Origin: Sphagnum magellanicum
Taxonomy: Eukaryota; Streptophyta; Sphagnopsida; Sphagnales; Sphagnaceae
Direction of reading: 5' to 3'
NCBI GenBank assembly: GCA_021904315.1
Contig: CM038915.1
Coordinates: 18,848,001 to 18,912,000, forward strand
Length of the DNA stretch: 64,000 nucleotides
Positions 46,068-58,670 of the stretch are shown one piece after another. The notes beneath the pieces are model-generated. The model saw only the letters and a list, made by a program, of their open reading frames with translations, did not search any database and was not told the origin of the DNA. Each line of letters opens with the position of its first letter. Within the stretch, counting starts at the first letter, position 1. Position numbers and translations under genes: made by a program.

Positions 46068-49000
46068 ATGATGGCATTTGCAATGGGATCCCTTCCGACT
46101 TCATTGTGCCTGTCACATAAGCCACTATATCTCGGGCTATGCTATTCACCTTTGCTCAAAGGACCAACATTCCATGGCTATGTTGGAGCTGCTCCCCTGT
46201 GCCCTGCCGTCCAATGCACTGCTCATGAGGAAAGCGACACATTGGTGCAGGAAGAGAAGCATCACAAGGAGGTGGAAAGGAGCCCTTCATGGTCAGATCC
46301 TGACACTCCTACTACTCCTGTTGCTCAACCTCCCCCCTTGCCAGACTGGTATGCTGGTTGGCCACCTGTTGACTCTGACCCCAAAGGGTCATGGAAAGCA
46401 GGTGCGCTTTTCTCAAGAGAATCCTTTAATGTGTGCTTTTCTCATGCTTTTTCCATTCACTGTACCTAGGATGTTTTCCTTCTAGCATATTGTTCCTCTT
46501 CCAGCTCTGCCTTACAACTACAAAGTTGAAGAATGTGGGGTGCTATCATGATGGTCTTGTAGTACCCGAAGTTATCATGCCCACAATTGAGAGATTCAGA
46601 TTGTCTTAAGATTAGCTCATGTATTTGATATACTGGTCAGATGAGACATTGGCAGTGTTGGAACAAACTCTATACTCAATTGTTATCAAAGGATGTACAA
46701 TGGGTGTCTGTGAGTAGGATGTTTTCCAGAGCTTTGTAACAAAAACAGAATAGGTCATCTGCCATGAGAATGGGTAGAAATTGTAAGTTGGGTTTTGTGC
46801 CAAAAACAAGATGGATCAGTAGACTCTCACAAAAGAGCTGCTGCTAGTTGTGCAGGTTTGCTAAAAGTTGGGGCAGGATTTATGCTTGCAATTGGCTTCT
46901 CTTTTGCAGCATACTCTGCTTACTCAAGATTTGGTAATTCTAACATCTTTTGTTGTTTGTCTTCTGATTCTCTATTCATAGACAACTGTTCTTGAAAGCT
47001 GGCATTAGTTCTAAGTCTCTTCTTGCAAAGTGTAGCCTTTGTAAATGGCATGTTGTTCATCTGCAGTAAAATGTTTGTGGGTTATGCCAACTTTGAATGT
47101 TTTTTTCCTTAAAAGAAGATTATGGGTTACATGAATTGTTCTGTGATTGATTCTGATTACTTCCAGTGTGTTTAAAAAGGTGGAAAGAGACAAATAGGTG
47201 TCGCACCTTTGATGATGCAACAACAGCAAGCTTCCATTGCTGAAGAATCAGAATCTCTGGATGCTTCCAGCAACAAGGACATCATTGCTGAATCTGTAGA
47301 AGAACCAAAGTATGATTTGCAGAAAGAGAGAGAGGTACTGGATTCTGAAATAGAGGCTGCTTCTGATGGGTCACGGACTGAACCTGGCCAAGGTCAAGGT
47401 CCTGAGTCTAGAGAGGAGGTTCCAGTCTTTAGTTCTGGTGGTGATGCAGTAGCTCTTTCTGATACTGCATCTGATGACGTATATCGTGAACAGAATCCAA
47501 TCAAAGGTTACCCTTCCATCACCAATGCAAATATCAAGGTGGATACTCGAGATGCTGAGAAAGAGGCACAAAAAGCTGCTTCTGAGCCCACGGTGGAATC
47601 CGCAGAGAAGACCGATTTGCCATCTCAGAGTGCTGTCTCTTCACCATCATCTGAGACTGCAGCTGTATCCAGAGTGCATACCCCAGCTTCCACTCAACAG
47701 GATGAGATTGAGGAGGGACATTCTATCAGTATTCAGCTTACTGACTTTAAGAAAGGGTCAGACATTTCTTCATCTATTGTGAAGGCCATCGACCCACAAG
47801 CTGGGGTTAAAGAACAGGGTCCTCTGGAGGAAGTGAATCTAGTTGAAGGACCAGTGACCACAGGCCAATGGCATCAGGCCCTTGATGAACCTGCCATTTC
47901 CAGTAGACCTGCAGTAGGCATGAGTATACTGGAGAACTTGCAGCTTGCTCCAAATAAGGAGGCAAAAACTGGTGTTGACAGTCCAGCTGATGAATCAAAT
48001 GATACAGAAGGCAACAGCATCAAAGTTGATCAAACTTTCAGGGGGGCCGACCTTTTGCTGTCTAGCTCTGTTTACATTCCTGCTCCATTATCTGCTGCTG
48101 CAGCTGCAAAATCAAGTCCAGGGAAGGTTGTGATTCCTGCTGTGGTTGATCAGATGCAGCAGCATGCATTAGAAGCACTGCAGGCACTGAAGGTGGGTTT
48201 TACTTGTCTGTCTGTTCATCTGATTACAGTACATGGCAGTATGGGCATTCTTTCAGGTATATGGAAACAATCTCCTGTGTTTACAACGTTTGATCACTTG
48301 TGCAGGTGATGGACCCAGATGTTGTGGCAGGGGATATATGTACAAGGCGGGAGTACGCACGTTGGTTGATTGCATCAAGTGGCAGATTAGCAAGGTATTC
48401 CAGACACACTGTACATTGTGTGCAACAATGACATGCTTCTCTTGAGCCTGCTTGAAGTTGTTAGGAAGATGATTGATGACCCTTGGACACCATTGGGACA
48501 TGATACTTCAAGGTGATATACTCTGACACAAGCAGCCTTGATGAGTTTGAAGGCATATCTGCTAACAAGGACTACTGGTGTTGTTTGCAGGAGCACTGCT
48601 CACAAAGTCTTTCCAGCCATGTACATTGAGAATGTGACCGAACATGCATTTGATGATCTTTCTGCTGAAGACCCAGATTTTCCCTTTATCCAAGGTCAAG
48701 CAACCACCTTTCATCCTCTTTGTTTACAGTAAGAGATTTGAAGTCTCTTCTAAGCTCTTTCTTTCTCCTGGAACTTTGCTTTGGTGTATTGCAGCTGGAT
48801 GAGGAGCTTTTATCAGATGTCAGATGATTGTTGGATTTGTCAAGAGACCTGAAGACTGTCTCAACCAAGGAAAATCCTAGGTGGCCAAACTGGTATATTA
48901 GTAGTAGGAACTTTCGCAAGGTGGCTTTGTTGGGTACATTTTTGTAAACAGCTGAATGTTGTGTTGGAGGGTTGCTTGCTGACAGGCCTAGCAGAAGCAG

Positions 49001-51426
49001 GATTGATTTCAAGTAATCTGTCCAAAACAGGTGTGGTGGAAAAGGGCATGCAATCTGGTGTGTTCTTTGAACCCGACAGGTACTCTTATATACTCTAGAT
49101 GAGATACCACCAGAATGTCCCAAGTTGTGAATTTACCAGTGTCATGCATACAGAAGTGATTGCACCTTGTGTTCCTATGCCGCCAATTACCACAGTGTGG
49201 ATATCCAACCCAAAATGTATGCATACACAAAACAGGCATATAGTTTATCAGCCTTAAGAAAGACTCACTTATTGGTTTCCATTTGCATCATTTGCAGCCC
49301 CCTTTCAAGACAAGACCTTGTGACCTGGAAAGTGGCACTTGATAGGCACCAGCTCTCCACTATTGATAAGGAGGTATGGGAAAGTTCATGCAAATAGCCT
49401 ATAAGAGAGGTTGGATAGGATATCATGGTGCACCATCATGATATATGTAATTGTGCAAAGTAGTTGTTAGCAAACTACTTGGGTACCAGAATAACACTTT
49501 CAGCAAATTTTCCGCTTGTGAGAATTGAGTCTTTTCAGACAGCTCTCTGCCCACTTTTGGTGTTCTGTTCGTTGGCATCCTTGTTGTGATAGATGGGGCT
49601 TGCCTTGCATGCAGGCTCTTCAAAAAGAATCTGGTTTTGTTGATGTTGACCAAATTCAAGAAGATGCGTGGCCAGCACTGATGGCTGATCTAACTGCGGC
49701 CAAGCCTTCTATCATAGCCTCTGCATTTGGTATGCTACCTTTTTACCTGCCTTTCTTTCCAAGGTAAACGTGAAAGTAAAAACCAGTGCAGTGCAATCAG
49801 TACAGAATTTCTGCAGACAGAATGGGGTTCATTCTCAGAGGAAATGATGGCACTAAAATTCTTGGATGAGTACTTCATACTAAATTCTATGCCATGAGTA
49901 GTGGATTTATTGATTGTTCTGTACATGCTGTTTGTGCCCAGAACACTGAAAGTTGCAGTTTTCACTTGTCTTTTACTTCTGCTGGTGCTGTTTTTACAAG
50001 TGGGTTTCCATTTGGGTGGCTGTGATTCCATGGTATGTGCACCACCCTACATTGAATTCTGCTTTTTGATTACTGTTGCATTGATCCTCCACACAGGGTT
50101 CACAAGAAGGTTTCAACCTGAGAAGCCTACCACAAAAGGCCAAGCTGCTATAGCTCTTGCTTCTGGGGATGCTGCAGACAATGTTGCTGAGGAGTTAGCA
50201 AGGCTTGAAGCTAAGGCAATGGCAGAAAAGGCTGTTGCTGCTGATATTGCCATGGAACTCCATGCACGAAGGGACATCAGTGACAATTTCAACAAGCAGC
50301 TTCAAGCAGAGAAAGAGAAGAGAGAGCAGGCGGAGAAGTTTATTGAGGAAGTCAAGTCTGAGTTGCAGAAAGCCAAGGCTGAAAGGGATGAGGAAAGATA
50401 CTCAGTTCTGAAAGACAGGGCAACGCTTGACTCTGAGAAGGAGCTCTTGAACGTTTTGAGACAGCAGGTTGATGAACAACTACAGGCATTTTCAGGCCTG
50501 CGAGTTGAAGTTGCTGCTGAGAAAGAGAGGCTGGAAAAGCTCCGTGTTGAGAGAGAGGAACAACTTAAAGCGATATCTAATTATAAGCTTGAACTTGAAG
50601 TGGAGAGAAGAGCTCTTATACTAGTCAGGTTTGTATGTTCACAAACCCTTAAAAATTCTCCTCAAGAATTCTGCACTTGGGTAACACCAAATGTAGTTCT
50701 AAGGTGCAGTTTCATCAACCTGGGTTGTAGTCAGTTCTGGAGTTTTGTGCCAAATATCATGGCTCTGGTAGGAGCACTTGTTTGCCTTGTTTCTTGTGAA
50801 TGTGAGGTCATCTGTGTGTTTTTCTCATCATCACCATTGTGAGCAGATCATGGGCAGAGGATGAAGCCAAGCAGGCACAAGCACAAGGTCAAATCCTGGA
50901 GGAATCTAGGAAGCGCTGGGAGAATCAAGGTTTTGAAGTGGACACTGACCTCAACAAAGATAACAACCCAGAGCAAAACAAGGACATTAGACGTGAGCTT
51001 GAAGACCTATTTCAGCAGGGACCACAGCAAGATGTTGTGGGGGAGGACCTCAAGTCTCAAGTCAATGATGCAATAATCAGATCATGGCAGGCCACTACAA
51101 GTGTCTTTTCCAGTCTTCTTCACAGGGTTTCGAGTTTTCTCCAAGAGTTTGGCAAGAAGGTGAATCTACTGCAAAATAATGTCATGTCCAGTGCAGGTGA
51201 GAGAGTGCAACATGTCCAGGAAGCTGTGGGTAAGAGTACACAAGATGTCCAAGCAGCTGTTGGTGAAAGAGTGCAAGGTGTTCAAGCTGCAGTGGGCAAT
51301 AAAGCTCAAAATTTACAAGCAACTGTAGCTACAATGTCGACAAATTTTGCGGTACTTTCAAAGAAATTTGCTGATAACTGCAAAGGGGAGGCTGAAAAGT
51401 TGGCACAGCGGTTCAAGCATGAGTGA
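46068..51426 (+). CDS. Plastid-type SLH-domain coiled-coil protein, 10 coding exons
   Basis: GT-AG exons: 46068-46401, 46811-46933, 47180-48192, 48306-48394, 48591-48694, 48986-49079, 49298-49373, 49615-49729, 50097-50628, 50847-51426. They join in frame to 3060 nt, 1019 residues. Order: Ser/Leu-rich N terminus resembling a transit peptide; one hydrophobic segment (about 121-147, exon 2); a long acidic, Ser-rich low-complexity region (exon 3, about 155-480); S-layer-homology motifs, first with ICTRREYARWLIAS and FDDLSAEDPDFPFIQGLAEA (about 500-565), second with GFVDVDQIQEDAWPALMADL and QPEKPTTKGQAAIALASG; a coiled coil of about 190 residues (AEKEKREQAEKF onward) with RSWAEDEAK; and an amphipathic C-terminal tail. 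It matches the plant SLH family typified by Arabidopsis At5g23890/At5g52410, thought to be plastid proteins of uncertain function. No stop or frameshift; appears functional. Confidence 0.9.
51190..51335 (+). repeat. Intragenic 13-residue repeat in the SLH protein tail
   Basis: The last exon encodes successive units of the type VGERVQGVQAA / VGKSTQDVQAA / VGNKAQNLQAT, an amphipathic 13-residue repeat like those of apolipoprotein- or LEA-type helices. Confidence 0.75.
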
Positions 51427-53735
51427 TAGGGTCTCTCCTCTTGACAGAAGACACCAGGTTTGTGTCTTTGTCAAAACAACTTAGGTTTCTTCACATTTTT
51501 GGCATTCACTGTCGTTGTCTTGCCCATTTCTTTTCTCTTGCTAGGTGTACCTATTGAAGTGCAAGCAAAGCCAATGTTAATCATGAGCTGTTTTGGTAAG
51601 CCCTCATGTCATGGCCAAATGCACTTTTCATGTAGCTTTATTTTTCATCTGGTGCATTACAGCTTATCATACCAACACCCTAGTTAGTCCTCATGGCTGC
51701 TGACCACCTTGTGAATGGGTTTAAACCACTCCAGGTGCATTGGTGTAAACCATAAAATATGCAATCCAACTATGATTGGGTCTAGATGATAGGATGAAAT
51801 AGTCATGACTGGTGTGAGAATTTGTAAATTTGGGATGACAAGTTGGCACCCAGACACATTGTAATCATCAGTAGACAACAACCTCAAAGTCTTCCCCCTA
51901 ACCTGTTTTTGCAGTTGGATGATCAGTAGTGTTTTTCCCCTTTTCTTAAAACTTGGGTGTTTGTTTTGGGAGTCATCCTCTTGACAGTGGGTTAGTACAG
52001 GAGTGGCTGATTCTGTGCTTATTTTAAAGTGCTTTGTAGACTAATACAGTTTGAGAGTTGCACAATTTGCATTGATCGAGGTGAAGTGCACACAACACTA
52101 CATGCCAGTTAGGAAGGAGAAAAATGACCCTACTTATCCAGTTTTGATTGGTGCTTCTGATCTGGAATAGACCAAAGACCCTCTTTGAAGAAGTTTTGTA
52201 TACCTTATTCGTAGATCCAATATCACCACTCTGGATGTTAGCTGGGAGGGTTAGAGGAATGCTTATGTGGGAGACAAATTAGGAATTTGAGCTGGTGCAA
52301 TTCCAGCTCAAAGAACTAGCCAGTGCAAGTTAGATTTATTCTCTCTGTGCTGTCTTCAACCATGACTGGAAAAGATCACTATTACAGTCAATGAACTGTG
52401 AGAGGTAGAAAATAGCAGTAGGACTGGTGTGCCTGAAGACCCATAGATTTGGGCTTGGGATCTGTTGTGGATTTTTGCAGGTACATGGAATGATGCCTTT
52501 CTATTTGAAGCAGACTTGAGGAAGAATTGGTCACTAGTTGTACATTTTTTAAGCTCTGTTGAGGCTTCAGGTACAAATCTTTGGAGTATAATCTAGGAAG
52601 AGCTATGCACTTGAAGATGGGGATGCAGTATCATCTCCAATATAAAAGGAGTCAGGCATAAAACTTGCCATAGGGAACAAGTGCAAGAGGAAGAGAAAGA
52701 GAAAAGCAAATCAAAGAAAATTGTAATCAAAGTATAATGAGGAAATATTTTGAATTTCACTTTTTCATGTTCTAAATATAGACTTTTATCTCATCTTCTT
52801 AAGGCTATATCTCAAAGCTTTTATTGAAATGAATTAGAGGTTTGCTTACTGACAAAGTGGGCTTTATGTTTGGTGAATTTTCTTTTGAAATGTCTGTAAA
52901 TGGTATGCTAGTTCTCAATATCCTCAATTTCTTTGCTTCATGTATTTGCACAAAAACTCTACTGGTGGTGGCGTTTTTTAATAACTTCTTTTCCCATTTT
53001 TTGCATTTAGAAATATGTCAAGTTTCAACAATCTTCAATCTTTGACATTTTTGACAAGCATTCTTACCTAGAATATGTAGTATTAATATGATTTACAGTT
53101 TATTATGAAACAAGATACCTCATGTTCTAGCAGAAGTATAGGAGTCAATAGGTTAGTTTGATATGCATTTAAGGCACTGTAGTTCAAGAGTTCTCTATAG
53201 CTCAAATGACAAGCCTAACTAGTTTGATAAAAAGAAAAAGGTTTCACTTCATGTTTCTATTCTATTAAACCATCGGTTTGTTTGACATGTGGATTTATGC
53301 TTTGTATTTGTATGTTTGGAATCCTCAAAATGGTAATTTCGAAGATCTTTTACTCCTAAGTAGGAAGCTTTTCAAAGCCAACTTTGTCTTATGCAAACAC
53401 ATTGTGAACAAAAAAACATCATGCTCTTACAGTTCTTGTTTTTCTTTGTTTTTTTTCCCCTTTTTGATTTGACCTTTAGAAAACATCTAATCTGTGCTGT
53501 TATTTTAAAATTTCCTTCTCTTTCTAAGCTTGCCAACATCATGTTTTGAGTACATTCTGTTAATATGACTGTCATGTCCTTGCACTTTTTCAAGCCTAAC
53601 TACCTGACTCGCCAATGTAAAAGCATTCACTCCAAAGATATAAGTCAATAAGTTATCCATGTCCCTGCCATCAGCACAGGTTGAAAATGATGACAGACAA
53701 ATGTAGGAATAGAAATTCTGCTAAGCCAAGCCAAA
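51427..53735. other. 3' flank of the SLH gene, then intergenic
   Basis: The first few hundred bases should include the 3' untranslated region, perhaps with an intron (CAG|GTTTGT at 51455). No clear AATAAA was found. A TATAAAAGG-like site lies near 52643 with no gene behind it. No other gene supported. Confidence 0.4.
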
Positions 53736-53744
53736 AGTCTCAAG

Positions 53745-54000
53745 TTTTGTTCTTTGGGGGGGTGGTTTTGATTTCTTTCTGTTCCCATTGTCTTCGCATC
53801 AAGTTCCCAAGGGGTTCTCAACAAGTTCTCAAAGGGTTCCCAAAATTTTCAATGTGTTCCCAATGACACCACACTGTTATCCCATATGCTTTGCCAAAGT
53901 TGTCCTATTTGTCATGCATATAGGTGTTATGCACGACAAAGGGGAGGCACTTTATATTTTTATCTTGAGAGTTGAAACTTATATTTTGGGGAGCCTCCAA
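53745..54000 (+). repeat. GTTCCCAA-family interspersed repeat, copy c
   Basis: A G-run start (GGGGGGGTGG), then repeated GTTCCCA/GTTCTCAA phrases, TGTTATCCCATATGCTTTGCC and ATTTTGGGGAGCCTCC, in the same order as copy a. Confidence 0.7.
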
Positions 54001-54004
54001 AGTG

Positions 54005-54150
54005 AGCTGCTATTGAGAACATGTTGGTGAACATTGGGAACTTGGGCAATATGTTAGAAACTTTGATAGGAACAAACTGAGAACTTGTGGGAACACATTG
54101 TGGACAACAAAAACATCCCCCTCTCCCCCCCACCCAACTTGGGGCCCCTT
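54005..54150 (-). repeat. GTTCCCAA-family interspersed repeat, copy d (inverted partial)
   Basis: GGGAAC and GAGAAC phrases end in a C-run (CCCCCTCTCCCCCCCACCCA), the reverse complement of the family's left arm. With copy c it forms an imperfect inverted pair. Confidence 0.65.
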
Positions 54151-54295
54151 GTGTGCATGCTGACTCACCTCATGGCTGAGCTGCATTTCCATTCCCAACT
54201 GTGTTCATCACCTATTTTGGCCTAGGTTAATGGCAAGGGGATGAAGTCTGGAAACATGGTGGGAATGTTATGATAGCTGATCATTAGCATACATG

Positions 54296-54437
54296 TTGAA
54301 GGCCATTGAATTCATTCAATTGAAATTTGGGGTTGATCATTCTAATTTCAATTAGATCTCCAACAGTTGAAGGCCATTGAAATCATTCACTTGAAATTTG
54401 AGGTTGATCACTATAATTTCAATAAGATCTCCAACAG
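54296..54437. repeat. Tandem duplication, 71 bp x 2
   Basis: Unit TTGAAGGCCATTGAA.TCATT through GATCTCCAACAG occurs at 54296-54366 and 54367-54437 with few differences. Confidence 0.9.
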
Positions 54438-55155
54438 TCTACATTAAGTGGGACAGTAACAACAATGTGCCAAACCCGAAAACATTGAAGCTAAAAGCTG
54501 TTCCAAATGACACTCGGAATTGGTAAAATATATTCCAGCTTCTCCATCTGTTATTCCAGGCCTCCAAAGTAAGCGTGATTTGCTAGTCTCTCTATCTTCT
54601 CCACGGAAGCCAGGTCAACTATAGACATGGAGCTAGTCTTCGCACCCAAGCTGCCACAAAGAAACCAGCTGGGTGATTGCTGCAGGGAGCTACCGATCCC
54701 CAAAAGTTACTGAGTTTAGAAAGCACTCATGAGGCTCTCTTCCGAACCTCTCCTTTAAGTGGTTGCAAACCGCGAAATTCCAGCAACTGTAAATTCATTT
54801 TTGTAATTGAAAGCATCTCTGTAGGGAGAACTTCCTATTTCAAATTTACAGGATCATACAGAAGCTTAAGAAAAAAGGTAACCTACTTCACACTTCTGTA
54901 AGTTTCTTGAAATTAATAAAATTCTTTAGGTTTGGGAAGGAACTCTTTTGGGCTTCTCATGATTTTCAGGGTCAAATCCAGGAAGAGCCTCAAAGGGGTT
55001 CCTTACCATTATACTTAATAAAAACTGGGGAACAGTTTTCTTGTCTGCCTGCATTCAGATCTTGCACAATGTAAATACCCCTTAACGAGCTCTGTTCGGT
55101 CCTGGTTTCGGGCCTGACAGTGCAGCCCTGAGTAGAATTGTGTAATTCTGTCACC
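54438..55155. other. Intergenic, nothing recognised
   Basis: Moderate GC; no supported gene. Confidence 0.45.
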
Positions 55156-55159
55156 TGAT

Positions 55160-55226
55160 GGTATCCCGGTGGTTAGTGCTATGTTTCCTGCAGGGGAGGT
55201 TCAGGGCTTAAATCCTGCGCCTTGAT
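55160..55226 (+). repeat. tRNA-derived SINE-like head (A and B boxes)
   Basis: TATCCCGGTGGTTAGTGC resembles a tRNA A box region (TAGCNCAGTGGTTAGAGC) and GGAGGTTCAGGGCTTAAATC resembles a B box, spaced about as in tRNA-derived promoters. No cloverleaf is possible, so it is not a tRNA gene. Confidence 0.35.
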
Positions 55227-55377
55227 GCAAGATGTTCGCGATAAACATAGAAAGCAAAGAACATACTCAGAATGTGTTCTTCACTTCTTTTGAAGAACTG
55301 AAGAACATTGAAAACCGGGTTGCATGGTTTCTTGCAGAACTGTGCAAGGCCGAAAAAGGTGTGCAAAAAGACAGGCG

Positions 55378-55616
55378 AAACCAGCGCTGGACAGAGCTCC
55401 TGGGGGGGGGGGTGTATTTATTTTGAAAATCCTGTAAAGCTTTATTAAAAAAATGCGTATTTAGCGTATTGCCAACATTATTGGGAATGGCAAGGGAACC
55501 AGCGCTGGACAGAGCTCCTTGGGTGGGTATTTATTATGAAATTCCTGTAAAGCTTTATTACAAAAATGCGTATTTAGCGTCTTGCCAACATTATTGGGAA
55601 TGGCAAGGGACAAATA
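55378..55616. repeat. Tandem duplication, 118 bp x 2
   Basis: CCAGCGCTGGACAGAGCTCC through TTATTGGGAATGGCAAGG occurs twice, with landmarks at 55383 and 55501. The copies differ mainly in a G run. Confidence 0.9.
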
Positions 55617-55744
55617 TCTGTGTTCATTCTTGACCTGGGCTTGTCTTTACTTACAGCTTTAGTCAACAAAGGGGGGGCCTAGAGATATGGCGAACAGTAT
55701 TTTTTTTCCCCAACTATCGCATCATTGACGAGCATCCCAAGAGG

Positions 55745-56200
55745 CATCATCCTATATAGTAAAGGACGTCGGGATGAGAAATGAAGCCTCCCCTGCATCC
55801 GTGCGTCCCGTCATCCGTCCTCTGTCCATCCGTCCGGTCGTCCATGCGGATGGACACCCTGGAAGCTCCGAGGTTGCCGGCTGCACACCATCCCTCTGCT
55901 GAGTCTGACACTGCAGCTTTTTGCCCACCAAGAATGGGAAGGAAAACATATAGTAAAGGGCGTAAAGGGCGTCGGGTCATCCGTCCCGTCATCCGTCCTC
56001 TGTCCATCCGTCTGGTCGTCCATGTGGATGGACACCCTGGAAGCTCCGAGGTTGCCGGCTGCACACCATCCCTCTGCTGAGTCTGACACTGCAGCTTTTT
56101 GCCCACCAAGAATGGGTAGGAAAACATATAGTAAAGGGCGTCGGGATGAGATATGAAGCCTCCCCTGAATCCGTGCGTCCCGTCATCCGTCCCGTGCCCC
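55745..56200. repeat. Minisatellite, 178-bp period, TCCGTCC-rich
   Basis: About 2.4 copies. GGAAGCTCCG landmarks fall at 55861 and 56039. Each unit joins a run of degenerate ATCCGTCC octamers to a conserved part (GAGGTTGCCGGCTGCACACC, then CTGCAGCTTTTTGCC). The long frames across it on both strands come from the repeat. Confidence 0.85.
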
Positions 56201-56499
56201 ATGATGTAATTAATGTGAATCACACTATGACATTCCTAAGAACACCCTAGCTATTCACCTCTTTTATTAATTAGATGAGGTGCCTCCCAATTTTGTTGTT
56301 TTTTTTTTCACAAAAGTTCCAAAACAATTGCAGGTGGACCAATCAATATGGCTCCATTAAAATAAATAAAAAAGTTGTGAGGGCACCCATGATGTAATTA
56401 ATGTGAATCACACTATGACATTCCTAAGAACACCCTAGCTATTCACCTCTTTTATTAATCAGATGAGGTGCCTCCCAATTTTGTTGTTTTTTTTTTCAC
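56200..56499. repeat. 112-bp direct duplication, 188 bp apart
   Basis: 56201-56311 and 56389-56499 are identical except for one base (ATTAATTAG/ATTAATCAG), so the duplication is recent compared with neighbouring repeats. Confidence 0.9.
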
Positions 56500-56790
56500 A
56501 ATGAACCAATTTGATTGGCCCATCACACAAAAAAATGAAACTATGGAGGCTCCCCAAGATAAAAGGTTCTATTTTGAAGTATTGAGTTCCTCCCCTTTGG
56601 CCCACCCATATGGGTGAAAGGAGGACAACAATTTGCCAAAGCATATGGGATTAAAGTGAGATGCTATGGAGAATATGTTGGGGAATACATTGGGAACTTG
56701 GGCAACATATTGGGAACCCATTGAGAATTTAAAGGGAACACATTGGGAACGAGAGAAAAATGAAAAAAAAAATCCTTCTAGCTCCCAGCA
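56500..56790 (-). repeat. GTTCCCAA-family interspersed repeat, copy e
   Basis: On the minus strand it has GTTCCCAATGTGTTCCC, CCCAATATGTTGCCCAAG (17 of 18 bases as in copy a), CATCTCACTTTAATCCCATA, CTTGGGGAGCCTCC and TGATGGGCCAATCAAATTGG, in family order. The A-rich end runs into the 112-bp duplication. Confidence 0.7.
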
Positions 56791-57009
56791 AAGCCTTGGG
56801 TGAGCACCTAATAGCAATTTAATTCTGTTTCCATGGCCACAAGGCATTTCACTCCTTCAAAATGGTCCATTTTGCGAAGCAGAGGACCCCATGCCAGATT
56901 TTGCTGGACTCCATAGAGGGGTCTAACCCCAAGGTAAGTGGGTAACTGAAGCACCTAGGTGGCATCCTAGGTGGCACACACCTGTGCATTAGGCACAGGG
57001 TTCACACTC

Positions 57010-57260
57010 GTATATTGTAAAGGACGTCCGGATGAGAAATGAAGCTTCCCCTGAATCCGTCCGGTCGTCCATCCCATCATCCATCCAAACAGAACAAATA
57101 TATATTTCCATCCATTCATTCGTCATCCATCCTATCGTCCATCTGTCCATCCGTCCGGTCGACACCCTGGATCTCTGAGGTTGCCGGCTGCACACCATCC
57201 CTCTACTGAGTCTAACACTGCAGCTTTCTGCCTGCCCATTCCTCCATGTGCTGCTTGCTT
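57010..57260. repeat. Diverged copy of the TCCGTCC minisatellite
   Basis: GTAAAGGACGTCCGGATGAG, AATGAAGCTTCCCCTGAATC, many CATCC/GTCC phrases, then GAGGTTGCCGGCTGCACACC and CTGCAGCTTTCTGCC as in 55745-56200. Confidence 0.8.
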
Positions 57261-58670
57261 GCTGGACGCTGCGTAAATAATCACCATGTATGATGAATTA
57301 AAGCTGGGGATCCTTGCCATTGCACCTACCTAAGGAATTTGAAAAAAAAAATCCCTATTATACAGGGTTTGCTTTCTTTCAATTTTTGTGATTTGTTATC
57401 CCACAAAGAGGATTTAGCCAAATTAGGTTATAGACCATATTAATGACAGTGAATAAAACATTTAAGAATATTTATGCTTTATATGTATTTGGCGAATTTA
57501 AATTATTTTTTCTAAATTTGGTGATTAGGGCCATTCCTTTTCACAAAAAATGTTAGAATGTGTAGAAAAAATAAATTTCAGGTTGAAACAATGAAAATAA
57601 ATTCCCCCAAAAAGAACCTAGCAATGTGGTATATAGAGAGGTTTTGGAAATGTAGTTTGTAGTTGTAATTTTGTAATATGTAACGTCAAATACACACACA
57701 CCTGTGCATTAGGCATGGGGTTCACACTAGTGTAGCATTAAATGACAACCAGCTTTTAGGACCTGACAAAATCCTTCCATCCAGTGTTTTTTTTTTTTTT
57801 TTTTTTCTTCTCAAATTTTTCATGTCGCACCAAAAGTGGTGATCAGCAACAAGTAGATTTGGCTAAATGTGTTACAAAACAGGTAGAAAATTTAGATTTC
57901 CTACTCCATGTTGGCAAATCAGTAGAACATATGAACTAAATATGGAGATTTCAAAATAAGAAAGCTATAAATCTGTTCAACTTCTCCAAAAATGTTGACG
58001 AACCCATTCATTTTTTCCTCCAAATGTGACTATTTCATTGGAAAATTTTCCAAAAGTTTCCTTGACCATGTTGGTGGACATGTTTTCTTTTTCTTGGGCA
58101 AATGGTGGATTTTCGTCACAAAAAAATTCACTGCTTCCGTTGTCCTACAAGCTCCTGTGGTCAGTAATACAAATGTGACAAAACTTATTCCTTTTTCGTT
58201 GACTTTTGTTTTGAAAAAACAGGACTGTTACAACAAAATATTCCTTTTAAAAAAAGAATCGCAAACTCGTGAAACTTCGCAAAAGAAAAGGTGAGGAGGA
58301 GCCTTGGCCACCACTGGTAACTATTCAATTCTAGAATGATTTTTGAGTCTAATAATTGCGACTCCTATGGCAATGGTTGCACTCATTCTTGTTGTACTGG
58401 ATTTGGTTGTTGTTGCAACAAGTTCATAATGATTCTTTTCAACATGTTTTCTATGGAGTTCTCTTTGCAATTTCATAGGATTGTTGTCATTGAATATCAT
58501 TGAACATTTTTTTTTTCAAATGGCTGTAGGTTTGCAGTTGATCACTGAAACGGTCCTTCAACTGACAAGGGAATCTTTTGTGCCAGGAGGTGCTTTCAAA
58601 TCCAAGAAAAAAACCTTGGAGTGCTTATGCAACAGCGATGAGTAAGCATAATTTCCTTCCTGTTCTCAAG
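57261..58670. other. Intergenic, nothing recognised
   Basis: A long T tract lies near 57787-57806. No gene supported. Confidence 0.5.

Noticed and set aside
48686..49123. 145-residue minus-strand frame
   Set aside because: It overlaps introns and exon 6 of the SLH gene antisense and matches nothing.
55160..55226. Functional tRNA gene
   Set aside because: Box-like words are present but stems do not pair into a cloverleaf.
55747..56223. 158-residue minus-strand frame and several overlapping frames
   Set aside because: All lie in the 178-bp minisatellite and repeat with it.
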